Of a stretch of DNA of 64,000 bases, positions 43,018-55,690 are shown in pieces. A program made the position numbers and the translations under genes. The stretch is from Chara braunii. Lineage: Eukaryota > Streptophyta > Charophyceae > Charales > Characeae. Below the pieces are notes generated by a model, which saw nothing but the letters and a program-made list of their open reading frames with translations, did not search any database and had not been told where the DNA came from. The DNA is taken from contig BFEA01000220.1 of the NCBI GenBank assembly GCA_003427395.1, positions 46,106 to 110,105 of the forward strand, given 5' to 3'. How positions within the stretch are numbered: the stretch's first letter is position 1; every line of letters starts with the position of its first letter.

Positions 43018-45044
43018 GGACTGGTCCGTCTATGTGTCAGTAGGGTCAAAGTATTTGGCACACAGGGGGCGGGTTGGAGGTGTACATATGTTTAGTTGGT
43101 CGAGGGGGCCCTAGATGTGTGCGTGCTTTAGAGGTGGTAGGATGAGTCTCTGCCTGCTTATACATACATAGTTGATCATGGTTTCCTTGAGCCTTTCTTT
43201 CACGGGCTACGGCTTAGGACATGGGGGTCGGCCGTAGGACACGTGAGACTATTCGGTCCACTTTTGGCTTGCGGTGCGAAGACTATTTGGATTTTGAGAG
43301 AGACTTGGGCATGAGTTTTCCATAGTTGGGTGGGACAGGGGGTTAGGCGCCCATTAGATTTTAGGTAGACGCTGTGTCCCCGAGTGTGTTCCGCGAGTGT
43401 ACAGTGGGGTCGGGAGCCATGGTCAGAGGGATAGAGTTTGAGTTGAGTGTTTGTGCCTGATTCTTGAGGGAAACATTCTACTCTCTGAGTGTATTATGAG
43501 TTGAGATTCTGTGGGACTCGTCTTGTGACGGCCACTATCACTCTCACATGTGTGGTTTTATCCTGTTGTATGATTGGCTTTGTGTGAGGGGTGTACATGT
43601 TACATCTCATGGGCATGATTGTGTAAACCGTAAAGTTGTCTACCCTCCGGTATACTCGTGCGGTCTGCTTGTGAGCGGACGAGAGGGCAGAGTATAAGGA
43701 GGGGAAGTGCAGCCTGTTTGTAAAAAATTGTGAGAATCCTACGGGATTGATGAATTCAAAAATTTGCATGCTTGGTTCTACTAAACACGGTTGTCTAAGT
43801 TGTACAAAGACCCAGACGATGGCCCTTCAGTTTGAGTTGTTTGATGGTAAAGACCCCCTTCATGGTTATGGAGGGTAGGAATTGTGTTATCGCCGGGGCC
43901 CCTTCATGGTTTTGGAAGGGGCCGTGCAAAAGTTCATCCCGAACAAAAAGGGGGGTGAATACGAGAAGAAGCACCCTTTACTAAGTAAGGGTGGGTAAAA
44001 ATTGACTGGTATGAAAGGCATTGTCTGTGTTGGTAAAGTCTGACGAGAGGGAACCATGTTTGCTTGAAACGTTTGAAAAGGGCAAGAGATGCCTAAGGGT
44101 GGGCGACTGCTGGCTCTGATCAAGTCAGGAATCGCGGCCTTGTGGATCCGGCAGGGAGACTGTTTGTGAATGAGCGAAGGATGCCGTGCCTATTGTAGGA
44201 GGGTCAGTAAATGCCTTCAGACCCCGGCGTAGTCCCGCAGCGGCCTGTGAATTGTTTGTGCTGCCCCGCCGGGCCACCTGTGCTTATTCTGAGACATATT
44301 TGAAGGAATACCAAGCTAACGGTAAAGTTTAGTGCCACCTGGGCGCAACCCCTAGTGGATGGCTGCTAGCCGGCACAACCTGGCTGCGGGCCCGCGAGGT
44401 AAGAGTTTAAGGGGAGTTGCCCGCCCCAGAGAAATTACTCCGCGGGATAGGAGTCGAGTCTTTTGGAAAGTCCTGATTGACTGATTATCAGGAAAAACGC
44501 CTATCGTTGTATAACCAACGGGAGGATACCGCCGCTAAGGTAATAATGAGGTGGGCCGTAGACCTGGCCCGATCAACCAGGCTATGGTGGGCCAAGATGA
44601 AGACCTGGCGTTTCTGTACTAGACTCCAGAAAGGGCCGAGAGAGGCTATAAGCCATACGTATATATTATGTTTGATTGTGAGAAAATTGCTGAGAGAAGG
44701 CAAGAATGCCTTCACAGGTCCCATTCAAAGCCCGCGTCCCCAGTTATGGCTCTGTCTACGAGAAAGAGGCTAACTGGGACACCCAACGAGAGGCCGACGG
44801 TTGTCTAGGATGGAAGGGGAAGAGGATGGTTTGGGGGCCTTTGGAACTTATGTTGTAGTATTGATGTGTATTGAAACCCTGGCAGCATATAGTTGTGTTG
44901 GCATGGGTTGATGGAGGCCTCACCCCTGAGTCTCTCGGCCAATCGGATTGGTCCTAACCTCGTTAGCATTTGGAGTGCGAATGAAATTATAGCTTTCAGA
45001 TTTGGCGGAGCGACGGGGACGTCGCTTAATATGGTCCGGTAAGC
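43018..45044 (+). other. 2-kb untranslated part before the 3' LTR, with hairpin cluster
   Basis: No coding signature. Hairpins follow each other at about 43850-44000: GGCCCCTTC/GAAGGGGCC (43897-43923) is perfect, CACCCTTTACT/AGTAAGGGTG (43972-43993) nearly so, and ACCCCCTTC...GGAGGGT precedes them. A purine-rich tract (GGATGGAAGGGGAAGAGGAT, about 44809-44828) could be a polypurine tract, but it is about 215 bp away from the LTR start instead of adjacent. Confidence 0.55.
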
Positions 45045-46210
45045 TGTCGGGGCGAATACCCTTACAAGGGTATCCGCCCTGGTTTTTGCAAGTGACAGAA
45101 AGGCTCGATTAGCCTGAAATTTTGGGTGCCTGTGTGGTAAATACGAGGGTCGTCCGCACACGGGCAAAGGTCTGCCTTGTCCCAGTAGGGAGTATGTGTG
45201 CGCGCAATTTCAAGGCGCGCGTGTGATCTCTTTGATTGAATGTGTGGCCGGGGTAGCCGGCCGACCTAGACCATATGACGGGCTTGGTTACCTTTGGGCG
45301 GCGCGCGTGACCGACGGCGAGACTGGCGTGCCGGTAGGCGCACGGGGCGGCCACGGCGCGGGATGGTGGGCTGGCTCGGACGCTTACGGGCCGTGGGTAC
45401 TAATGTGGGCCGAGAGAGTGTCCGGGGCAGTATCTTGGCCCGGAGCACCGCGCGACACCACGTTATAGGGGAGGCCGCGCCTGCTGATACCAGGCTTGGG
45501 CTTAACCCTATAGGTTACGACACTGAACTTACACGGAAGAGGCGCGGGGATCGAGGCTGGGGGATGACAGTGTAGGAGCAATGGAGCGGTGTGAAGCTGA
45601 GGGGTTGAGGGTCCCGCGGGACTATCGCCCTCGGTTTTGCTGAGGGGGCCCGCGGACAGTGTTCCTCTCCCTATTGGCGGCTCCACCCCTTCCCCCGTAT
45701 TTCAGGGGGGGTATTTTGCTTTTTTTGTTTTACTTATATTGCTCTTCCCTTCGTTCAAGCTCTCTGAGTTCAGAGCTGTAGGGGGGGCGATATTGCACCT
45801 TCGGGGCCGATCGTTCGGGTTGTCGGCCTGGTAGAGTAGACGCAATTCAAAACTTGAACAGCCCCAGAGGGGCAGCGAGGAACCAACAACGAAAGGGAGG
45901 TTTGCATGGATCATCGTGATCCGGGAGTGAACCCGGACGAGGGTCGTGGCCTGGGCCACGCCCGATGTATACGAAGCGGAGGAGTCCCTTTGAAGGGCGG
46001 GGAGATCTGCGACATGAGAAAGATCCGCACAACCCCCATGCAGAGGTGATATTCAGGGGGCGAACCCGGATGGAAACCGGGTTAGGGGCGTGCGGAAAAG
46101 TAAAAGAAAAAGGGGGATTTTTGTTCTAGGTTTAGTTTTTGTTTTCTGCCTTCTTTTTGGCTTGTCGAGGTCGGTCAATTTTACTTACGCGGCCACTGGG
46201 GAGGTCGGGA

Positions 46211-46725
46211 GTGATATAGAGGAGATTTGCCTAGCCTATGCGCAAGGCTCCTGTGTATAGACCTTAAGAGAGAGGCCAGGTCCATGTGAAGAAGAGCTAA
46301 GTGAGTGAGGGCAGCAAGGCGGATCTCCGCTGGATAGAGTCTGAGTGAGACAGAGGGGATCCGCGGAGCCAACAAGGTGAGGAGAGCCGGGAATGAACCC
46401 GGACGTGGATCGAGGCCAGGCGCGTGCGCGGTAGACGGTGGCCCTTCGCTCCGCGGCGGGGCGTTCCCCTCTGGCCGGGTCGTTCGGGACATCCATAAAA
46501 ATTGAAACGATACAGAGAAGATTTGCCCGGCCCCCGCACGAGGCTGACAAGCATAAGTCCCGAAAGAGGGGCCGGGTTCACGTGCCGAGGTAGGGCGAGG
46601 CTGCAGCCTCGCGGACTGGCGTTGCCGCGGTCGAAATCCCTCGTGACATTCGCGAAAACTGGGACGATAACAGGGAAGATTAGTTGGACCCCTGCGTGAG
46701 CTGAAGCGTATAAATCAGGGGCCGG
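46211..46725 (+). repeat. three U6-snRNA-like modules in 3' LTR
   Basis: Same three modules as in the 5' LTR, at about 46211-46278, 46479-46575 and 46637-46725, without visible differences. The TATAAAT box is at 46709-46715. Confidence 0.75.
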
Positions 46726-48849
46726 CGCTCCTGTCCAATCTGCTTTGCTCCATTTTTCCCCGGCCCGAATTCGCGAGGTCCGGTTACAGTGTGCTGCCTG
46801 GCCATAGTGCGTTTGGATTCGGATGACGTCAACGCAACAGGGAAGGTGTCGGGGATGGCGGAAAGTGGGAGAGAGCGCATCGAGGAGTGACAAGCTCGCT
46901 CAGTTCGGGGTCGTTTTGAGCAGGGGACGTGGCAACCTCGGGGTTTTTGCCCCGGGCGAGTGTAATGGTGAGGTCGGATTTAGCGTTAGTTTAGTAGAAT
47001 AGGAATTAATGAGAGAATGAATCGTGGGCGATGGTGGAGGAGAGGTATCGTGAGGGAGAAATACACCTATCGCACGCTTCCTCTACAGAGTTAAGCAAGG
47101 GACGAGTCTAAGTTGGGGTTTCTAACCATTGCGAGTGCGAGGACGGTGTCAGACTTGGGACGCAGGGGTCAGTTTTGGGATTGTAAGTTGAAGAAGCTGC
47201 GCGGGGAGACTGGGTTTTTCGAAAGTACTAATGTAGCTCTCCGCGTTTTAGCGGGAGATACACTCTATTTCACCCACCTTATCGGTGGAGGTAGCACACG
47301 GCCAGCCGAGCGGTAGGGGGTCTGCCTGATTAACCCAGGGGGGGGGCCGCGGAGCACTAAGGAGAGGACTCGGGAGTGGAGGACGTATCCTCTCGAGTTC
47401 TAAGGAGGGGTTCATCCGAACTTTGCCTGCCTCGGGGCCGACCGCGCGGTGGAGACGAGAGCTTGAGAGGCAGCACTGCAGTGTAGCCCGCTGTTTGACG
47501 GGCGACCGCCAAGCTCATTCTAAGCAGGCTAGGACTGGTGGCGGTTACGGGACCAGCTAGTGTATCGCACTGAGAAGAAGGGGCTCGCGGTGCATGCCGG
47601 AAACTCGGTTGTAGACTGTGTGGTCGGTGAATGACAATGTGCACGAACGAGTTGGTGAAAGTTAGTGAATTGGGGGTGGGAAGAAAAGGCGGGTAGAGAG
47701 GGGGCATCGGAGAAGGTGAAAGCCCTGTCGACCGCCGGCAGATGTTGTGCAACAGGCTGTTGTACGGGAAGGGGGCCCGCAGTTGTATGGGGCTTGCAGG
47801 CGGGCCGTTACCACGTGGCTCGCTGTTCGTACCAGCTGGCTACAGCCGTTGCCGGATTGCTAACTATAACGGTTGTCTACGATTTCACTGACGAGGGGGG
47901 GGGTATTGCAGTCCTACCTGCTGACTTCGTAAGCTGCGGCTGGAGTCTTTGTGCCTACAGGTGTTACTGTAATTACTGTCGCTCCCCACAGTGCCAGGCG
48001 GCTATGTCACCTATGTGCAGCGGCCCAGCGCACAGTATTTTCTGCGGGACAACTGCAGTGTTCCCTGATTGCTTTTGCCGCAGGCACGACCGTTGTCCTG
48101 GCTACGTGGTTATTGCGGCGACCACTGAGCTTATGGCAGGCTGCTGCGTGTTTGAGTGAAGCCATTTGAGAACCATGTGACGGTAACTCCGTCAAGGAAG
48201 GCGACAGCGGGGTGAGAGGAGAGTGATCGGATCATTGCGGCAGTGTGAAGGAAGTGGAGTGATGGCAGAAGGGGGAGGTTGACTCTCACGGGCTGACTTC
48301 AGTTGACCAGGCTGCAGCGTGATTTGGCCGCCATTTCGGGACCCTCAGGCGCTGAAGGATTGAAGACCCTCTCAAGCGAGTCTGAGTGTTTCTTTCTTAG
48401 ATCTGAGAGTCTCATACCTTCTCATCCTGTCCTTCTTACCCTAAGTCTGGTCCTTTGGCTTTGAGAGGAAGGCGGCAGGCTGGCGTGTGGCCCGTACTCC
48501 GCACCAAGGTCTTTGTGGGAGGTTGCCCCACCGATTGCAGGAGCTCTGCCGGGACTCAGGCGGAGTCCTGGAGGCAGGGAACTGAGTGGTAATCCCTTGA
48601 CTCCCTCTATAGACCCAACTATAACCCCTACCTGTAAATCTCTCTACGTTTGACTGAGTGGNTTGTGNGGATCCTGTACTTGATTTTGAGCTTGACTTTC
48701 AGGACATAAGTCAGATTGAAGTAAAGGAATGTATGGGCGATTTCAGTTTTAGTTTGTTGATTGCCTGAAAGCAGATTGTGAATGAAATGGGTTGTATTTG
48801 GGGGAAGGTTGGGAGAAAGGCAGTATTGGGTGCAGACTGATTGGGTCGT

Positions 48850-49800
48850 CAAGGCTGGGAGGTCCCCATAAGCTTAGGAAAGTCCAGCGCGTTGTTTATG
48901 GGTGTGTATGGAGCCTCAGACNGCTCTATAAGTTTAGGTGGCCTGAAGTTNTGGAGGCTGGGATGTCCCCATAAGTTTGGGGAGACNTGGTGCTGTGAAT
49001 TGCATGGAGGGTCAGGACACTTTATAAGTTTAGGTGCCCTGACTGCTCTGACTTGTAAGGGCTTGAGTGTGAGTGATTTTCAGGACCCCAGGGCGCTCTA
49101 TAATTTTAGGTACCCTGGGTTGCCGTGTTTATTTGGGGTTTTTTATGTTTCGTTAGCTCTGATCGAGGAGGCCTGGACCGCTCTATAAGTTTAGGTGGTT
49201 CAGCCCTTCTCCTGTTTCATTTTGAGGGAATAATTCTAGCAGGGGACATGCTGCTCTATAAGTTTAGGTAGCCTGCCCCACTGCCTCGCACAGACTGGAT
49301 CAGAGAGAAACGAACCTCGCAGAGGATCAGACCGCTCTATAAGTTTAGGTAGTCTGACCCAATGTCTCGCACATGTTGGAACCCAATTGATATAATTTGG
49401 CTATATTGTATTACTATGCTATTAAGAACAGGCTGGTTAGGCCGCTTTATAAGTTTAGGTAGCCTGACTATAGCTTATCACAAAGAAGAGAGAATAACTA
49501 AGAGGTATAATTAAAGGTAAACCTGGGCAGGCTGAGCAGTGTTCTAAGTTGAGCGGCTCAGCCCTATGTCCCTTTGGAAGACTAAGTTCAGATATATATA
49601 TATATATATATAATTTGGCTATTTAAACAGTTTAGGGTGACTAGAGTGGTCTAGTCATATACCCTAAGAAGGGAGAAGTAGTTGTGCCCTCTGTTTGTGT
49701 ATACTTGGCCAAGTCAGAACACTCTATAAGTTTAGGTATTCTGACTTTGGGCCTGGCTAAGTTGGGCGCGCTCTGTAAGTTCAGGTGGCCTGACCTATGC
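48850..49800 (+). repeat. hairpin array in 3' LTR
   Basis: Second copy of the array. Near 49705-49790 a few bases differ from the 5' LTR. The stem at 49710-49748 keeps 9 pairs, and the last hairpin becomes a better one (GTTGGGC with GCCTGAC and two wobble pairs). Confidence 0.85.
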
Positions 49801-50074
49801 CTTATGTAAGTTGGGTATAATGGGATAACCTACAGAGGGAGCATGAACTATTGTTTGTTAAAGAGCTTGGGGTTGGTGAGAGTACTTATTTTTGTGGTCT
49901 GGCCTGCATGTGGTGGAGTGAGATTACTACTTGGTTTGGGCTTCAAGTTGACAGGTAGTTGCTTTAGAGGCTCGCCACGTGCTAGAGCGATAGGAGTTAG
50001 GTTAATTCCTACATTTTCTGAGTTGACTTTATTTTACTTAGATCGATTCTTGCATTTTCTGAGACTCGCTGTTA

Positions 50075-50665
50075 TATTGAGCTTGTATAAATTTTGGTAA
50101 GCTACTTTCTCTACGGGAAGCGCTGCCGAAATTTTTACAGATTCAAGGAGTTGGACAAATTTTGACATGTCAAAGTTCAAACTTGCCTTTTTTATATATC
50201 TGACTTAGTAGAAACCTGGAAAGTCTCATTTTCTAAGGGGAGTGATGCCCAAATTTATGTTAATTCAGGGAGATAGACAAAATTGGACTTTGAGAAGTCA
50301 AAGTTAGTCTTAAGCTCTAAATTTAGCTTTGTATAAATTTTGGGAAAACACTTTTCTAGGGGGAGTGTTGCCGAAATTTCTGCAAAATTAAGGAGTTAGT
50401 CAGATTCCGTCTAAGTTGAACTCAAGGTTGGGGGCTGAGTTCAAATCTGACTTGGTATAAATCTGGGAAATCCCCAATTTCAAAGGGGATGCTGCCCAAA
50501 TTCTTACTAATTCAGAGAGTTAGACAAAATTTGACTTTCAAGAGGTATAGATTACTCCGGCTTTTGATATTTGGGCTTGTATAGATTCTGAAAAGGCACT
50601 TTTCCTACGGGAAGCGCTGCCGAAATCTTCTTGAACTAGAGGAGTTAGATTATATTTTGACAGGT
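50075..50665 (+). repeat. 124-bp tandem array in 3' LTR
   Basis: Second copy of the five-unit array. First unit core at 50111. No differences seen from the 5' LTR array. Confidence 0.85.
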
Positions 50666-51483
50666 GGCGATTCTGGCAATCCGCCCTAAATAAGGAAGAT
50701 TCTGCCATTAGTCTACCCTTGCTTGGGCACTGGCTTAGAGGCAAGCTTGGACTTAGTTGCCAGAAAACTCTGAGTGGGAATGTTCTATGGAGGTTTATCC
50801 CCCACATGCTGATGATTTAGCTTGGGTATTTGACCTATCTTGTGTTACAGGTTCTTTGGAATGTCTGATCCAAGATCAGTGATCCAAGATCAGGACTAGA
50901 TTCAGCTTGATCCCTTGAGGGTCACCTTCTGTTATCATTGATAACAGGTCGGCTGCCGATTCGTTGGTTTACGACTCGATTTCAACCCACTCTCTATACT
51001 CAACCTAAAAGGCTTTAGCCCTGGTGGTTTCATTGTTTGTTAAGGGTTTCACCCGGACTTTTATTGAATGGTCATTTAACAAAGGTTCTGAGTATTTATT
51101 TGAGGTTGGTTGGATTGGTGATTGGGGCTTGCATGGCTAAAGCAAAGGGGTATGAGCATAGAGAATGGTTGGGGTTGACTTCGTGTAGTGCGTGTTTTAT
51201 CGCTCGATTTTTTATGTGATTGCAGGTATGTCCTGTGACTCGGATTTTTGGATTTGGACTGCCTACGACCCCATATACATATACATGGTTGTGAGGAGTC
51301 CCACTGTGCCTGCGAGAAGTGATCGTCACAACTTTATCTCCCTTTTGGATGTATGCGTGGGTATACTTACGATGAGTGTCCGAGAGGCCTAAGAGGCCAT
51401 GTTAAAACCCGCTTAAAGGTTGGGGTTGAGGGACAGGGAAGGCCCTCCCTTCTGCCTATTTGCGTCTTGGGGGCTTTCTTAGT

Positions 51484-52506
51484 NGGANACTGGTCCCGGG
51501 CAGGGATTCAAGGTCCTTGTCCAGGACATCCCAAGCCCTAGGCCCTGCANGGGAGGAGTCTCCCCTCGCATANAGCCTATTTACTTTGGCCGGCGGNACA
51601 CCTCACCTGGAAGNCNGAAATGTCGCNAGGGNCGAANGNCATGTCNTTCAGCCGTTCAATATNNTGAGGGGAGACCCCTCGCGATGTGTTCCTTCANCCA
51701 TTCAATATCGCGAGGNCNGAGCCNCNACTACCACGAACAATTGNCATCGGTAGTNNGTATAGAGTNGGCCTGCGGCCGCGCANCTTTATGGTAGAGTCNT
51801 GCGCGCGACGTCTCGCCNCCCCAGCGTCTANAAGTTATGGGNTCGNCGGGCTCGCANGTAGGCNCAACGCTTGGGATTGNTGTAGGCCGNCGGCACCACT
51901 CGCAGAGGGGAAGGGTACCCCACGGTCGTGAGCCCCCTTAAAGCAAAGGGGGGCCCTTGCCCTGTTCCCCNTTCNTGGGTTCNTGCGTGGTTTGTTTGNT
52001 TTTTAGAGATTTTTTATGGTTGGACGTTGTAGTNNGTGGCAGCNGTCAAAGTCAAACCCCTTGACTTTCGCCCAGGCCCCGGGGAGGACTTACCCCTAGG
52101 GCCNCGANAGACGACNACNACCANANGCATGGNCNTGTGTACCACCCACTNTGCATAAGGGTGCAGAAGANGGTNTGNGNTCTTCAACCGCCCATGNCGG
52201 TTGTCTAGCGCTGAGAGATTAACCCTCAAGGCGCGTGTCAGCCGACACTTGAGTGTCGAATACGGCCCTNGAGATTAACGAGGACCGNGTGAGTATGGGT
52301 ACTACATAGTACGCCATCATCGNGACCGCTTGCGCACATTTGCATTGCGAGTCGATNTGAGATAGCCTCGCGTCCGCGNGGTTTTATATCGGGTCTCGCN
52401 CGNGANGCNTNTNCGATTTCCGCGTCGGAAAGTTATGGGTTGGCTACCGAGGNGCTAGGAGCNTTATCGCGTTGTTCGTGTTGTGTTNTCCTGCGAGAGT
52501 GCGTGN
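51484..52506. other. N-rich consensus-like segment of 3' LTR
   Basis: Ns sit at the same relative positions as in 31655-32611, plus two extra at 51484 and 51488. Confidence 0.85.
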
Positions 52507-53056
52507 GCGTGTGTTCTTATTTTATATATTTGTTAAGAGTGATGTGCGTTATCGTGTCGTTTGGAGTGTGTGCGTGTGTGTATTTTGTTATCTCTGTGTT
52601 GTTAGAGTGGTGTGCGCGTGGTGTGTTGGATGCGTCCTAGTCGACCGACGACGAGTCGCGCTTGGGACCTCAGCCCCCCCGAGATATCGGTTCGCGTGCG
52701 GGTCCGATAGGCGTATTACCGCACGTACCCCCTATACTACAGCGAACGAGAAACGCCCTCGACTGGTCCACCTCTGCGATTGCAGTTGATCAGCTTTCGT
52801 ATTGTGGACTGGTCGCTCGGCGGGGATACGCCCACCGATGGGAGGTGACAACTCCCGTAAGGTGGAGGTAAGCTATGCCTCGCGTAGGCCCTATCCTGTC
52901 GTAGGGGTTCGCGAGAGGTATGGCTGGGGCACTCGGCCGGTGCGGCCTAAGGAAACTCCACTTGCGCGTTCGTGACGATGTTGGTCCAACTCCTGCGTGA
53001 CGCGGCCGAGAGGGTCCCGCGCTGCCACGAGCGGTGCTGGACCGATGCGCTCAACA

Positions 53057-53060
53057 GCGG
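53057..53060. repeat. right target-site duplication GCGG of the LTR element
   Basis: Matches 25132-25135. Confidence 0.55.
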
Positions 53061-54369
53061 GCAGTGTTCGAGGGCCGAAACAAAAAACGGGCCGCCAATT
53101 CGACTAATCAACAGCGACCCTCCCCTGCTTGGCTACCGCGCGGGGAAAGATATTGGTAGCTTAATGTCTATGTCGAAGTAGAAAGAAACCCTAAATAGTT
53201 TATTGTTCCTCAGTTTTCAAATCATGACATAGATGGCAGTTTTGGCCACCAGTGCTACATAACCTCACCATTTTGTGTGGGGGTATCCTGGTGGTAGAAC
53301 ACCATCTAGGACAAAATTCGCAGACCATTAATGTGACGCAAAATTGGTGGGGACCAAGGGGTAATATTTGTTCATCCCACTGGACAGTGGTTCTTGAAGC
53401 ATAGACTGGGATCTCAATTTGTATCTGACGGACAAAAGTTTGGGGTTCTATGTAGTGATAACAGGTTCGTGATTCATTGAGCTCGATCGTAACTTTAAAA
53501 CACTCAAGCGAACTTTTTCCTCACACGAATCATGTTTATTATAAAGGGACGCTGAAACCCATTTCTAGCAGACACAACTCCCCACCAATAGATGGAGTCT
53601 TCATTGTAAGGATCCGAGTCCACTTAGGAAGGATGTTCTTATTATCTGGCTGAGTGAGTCCCTGCACAAAAGTTATAAAACAAAAATATTCTCTATTTTG
53701 CAGATTTAATGAGTAGTGCAGCAAGGTCCTTGGAACGAAGGCATGGTGGGGTCCACTATCTCCCTATTTAGACTTACACCTCGGATCTCAATGATTTTCC
53801 CTGCTCAGAACGACATAAAAAAAACGTCGTTTGTCCGCCCATGAGGTTGCTTGGAACACATATGTGACTCTTTATGAGTTTGAAACCTGAGCAAATCAGT
53901 TGAATATATTTACTTAGGTTTCAACTCATTTGGTCAAGTTCGAAGTCATAACCTGTTTGCTGACAGTCACATGTAGGGGTCTCCTGTATAGGCTTAGGAA
54001 TAGTTGTAGGTAGGTAGCGAGAGGTGAGATAAGTATGTTTCATGCAACCACATGGGCGGGTCAATTGCACGTTTCTGGGTCTTTTGAGCAGGAAAAATGT
54101 ATGAGATCCAATGATGTGAGAGGCTAACCCCCTAATGGATTTATTTATATTTCTATTTTTATCTTTTAACTGCAGTGTTATTTTTTTTTCTTCTTCCGAA
54201 AACCCAAGTTATTGTAGAGGTCAGGTGTCAGACTCAGACGGTACTCGCAATCTCAGTCATTCATTAGTTGTTTTATTTTTTGTAATGGACCGCCTCCTTA
54301 CCCATCCTCTCATCAATTCTCCTAGCGCACGCCTATTCCCACTGGCATTATCGTCTTTCAAATTCTTTG
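53061..54369. other. intergenic DNA, no gene recognised
   Basis: No coding signature. The block AACTCCCCACCAATAGATGG at about 53577 resembles one at about 22810, so a dispersed repeat is present here. Confidence 0.45.
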
Positions 54370-54770
54370 GACCGCCTGTGAGGGGCCTGCGAATACAAGG
54401 ACCTAGTTTCATGTTTGCCCCTTGCCCTAGTGGTTTAGGGTGCAGGGTTTGGGTCGTCCGTGAGGGGCCTGCGAATACAAGGACCGAACATTTGCCAGTA
54501 GTTGGGCCTCCCTTTTCATTTTCCCCCCACCCCCATGGAGCAACAACATTGTCTAAAACCGACACTCTCTTATACACCACATGTAACCTACTCACACTCG
54601 CGCTCACACTCGTGTTGGTTAAAGACCCCATTAGTATCGATCAGGAGGATCAAGATGACTATCTCAGTTGGTTGGCACCAAGCGTACCACAAGCGAGCAA
54701 GAGCATTGAGTCCACGACCTCTTGAATGCCACTTGTCTACCTAACCAATTGAGCTAGGTCGCTAGATACC
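54370..54770 (-). mobile_element. tRNA-derived SINE family A, minus-strand copy with head
   Basis: On the minus strand it begins with CGACCTAGCTCAATTGGTTA, a tRNA-like pol III A box, then AAGTGGCATTCAAGAGGTCG and a weak B box (GTGGACTCAAT), then GTGCCAACCAACTGAGATAG and a family-specific tail through CCCTAAACCACTAGGGCAAG. Within the tail GAGGGGCCTGCGAATACAAG occurs twice (54378 and 54462 on plus), a local duplication. Same family as 13795 and 58150. Confidence 0.7.
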
Positions 54771-55690
54771 TAATGAATTTTTATTTTTATTTTTACTTGA
54801 AAGCTCAATCATTTCATTATAAACCAAATAAGTGAGGTCGGGGACCTCACAATTCAACTCGGAGTTATCTTGACAGCATTAGTCAGTTTCGCGTTGATTG
54901 TCTCTATAGCAAATTGCTCATTCATAATAAACCCTGATGAACTTACTCTTATCTCTGAACTAGAAACCTTATTTTATGCCCTGAACTTAAACACTTCGAT
55001 TTATAAGGGTAGTAGTCACGCCCCTACCCCTATATTCCTTCTCTATCTTATCAGTAATACACAGACTCCTCCTCTAGGTCCTATCTTAACACCCCAATTT
55101 TACTATATAACTATTTTATATTCCCTCCGCCTGTTAGCTACCTATCTAACCCTGTACTCTTATTTTATCCTTATACTAATACACAGGCCTAGACCGGTAT
55201 GAGACCAGTCTTAGGCGGCCGGTTGAAACCAATGTTTCGTGTCACTATTGGCACTCTCCACCCACCTCCCCTTAATGACCTCCTACGGTCTAGACCGAGT
55301 CGAGATTCCATAGTTCTCCCCCCCAAAAAAAATCCACCACGCTACAAAACCGCACACACCAAAGGAAAAAAAACTTGGAAAGACACCTACTTATTACTCT
55401 AATTCAGCCACCAAGCTAACACCAACTTCCCTTCTTATGAAATGGATGCAAACTATTGTCCTCTGCACCAAGTTTCTTCGAACCAATTTCCCCCTTGAAA
55501 TGAGCTCTGTGTGGATATGAACAAATCTACAACAACTTACTTTTAAGATATCGTTAAGTCACGCTCTCCCATTACGAACATCGACTTCAACCTCACTATG
55601 CAATCTGACCTTTGGGGAGTGGTGAAGGTCAGACTACATCCGGAGGACAGTATAAGATTGAAGGAGTAAATCTAAACTAGTGAACTGTGA
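54771..55690. other. AT-rich intergenic DNA, no gene recognised
   Basis: Open frames such as 54870-55202 lack any signature. Confidence 0.4.

Larger units (their letters stand above)
25136..53056 (+). mobile_element. giant Ty3-like LTR retrotransposon, 27.9 kb, with 8-kb LTRs and an extra Gag-like frame after pol
   Basis: Two near-identical direct repeats, 25136-33161 and 45045-53056, begin TGTCGGGGC and end GCTCAACA. Similarity stops exactly at these ends, and GCGG flanks both sides. A primer binding site follows the 5' LTR by 2 bp. Inside are a decayed gag-pro-RT-RNase H-integrase frame (33565-40127), an order typical of Ty3-like (Metaviridae) elements, and a second Gag-like frame (40333-43017). 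I count about eight in-frame stops and three frameshifts in gag-pol and six stops in the second frame, so this copy cannot encode its proteins. There is no purine tract directly before the 3' LTR. The GC content is clearly higher than in the flanking DNA. LTRs of 8 kb are very long compared with the usual few hundred bp to about 5 kb. Confidence 0.85.
45045..53056 (+). repeat. 3' long terminal repeat, about 8.01 kb
   Basis: Direct copy of 25136-33161, with a 14-15 bp deletion near 45290 (AGGGGTGAAGGACCG in the 5' LTR). Differences are unevenly spread. The outermost 380 bp at the right end differ at about 28 places by my count, while long inner segments (for example about 46200-47930) show none. 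Confidence 0.85.

Noticed and set aside
25136-53056. A CRISPR array or bacterial-type repeat system in the hairpin array
   Set aside because: Repeats are hairpins with varying stems and uneven spacing, spacers are not uniform in length, and the context is a eukaryotic retrotransposon.
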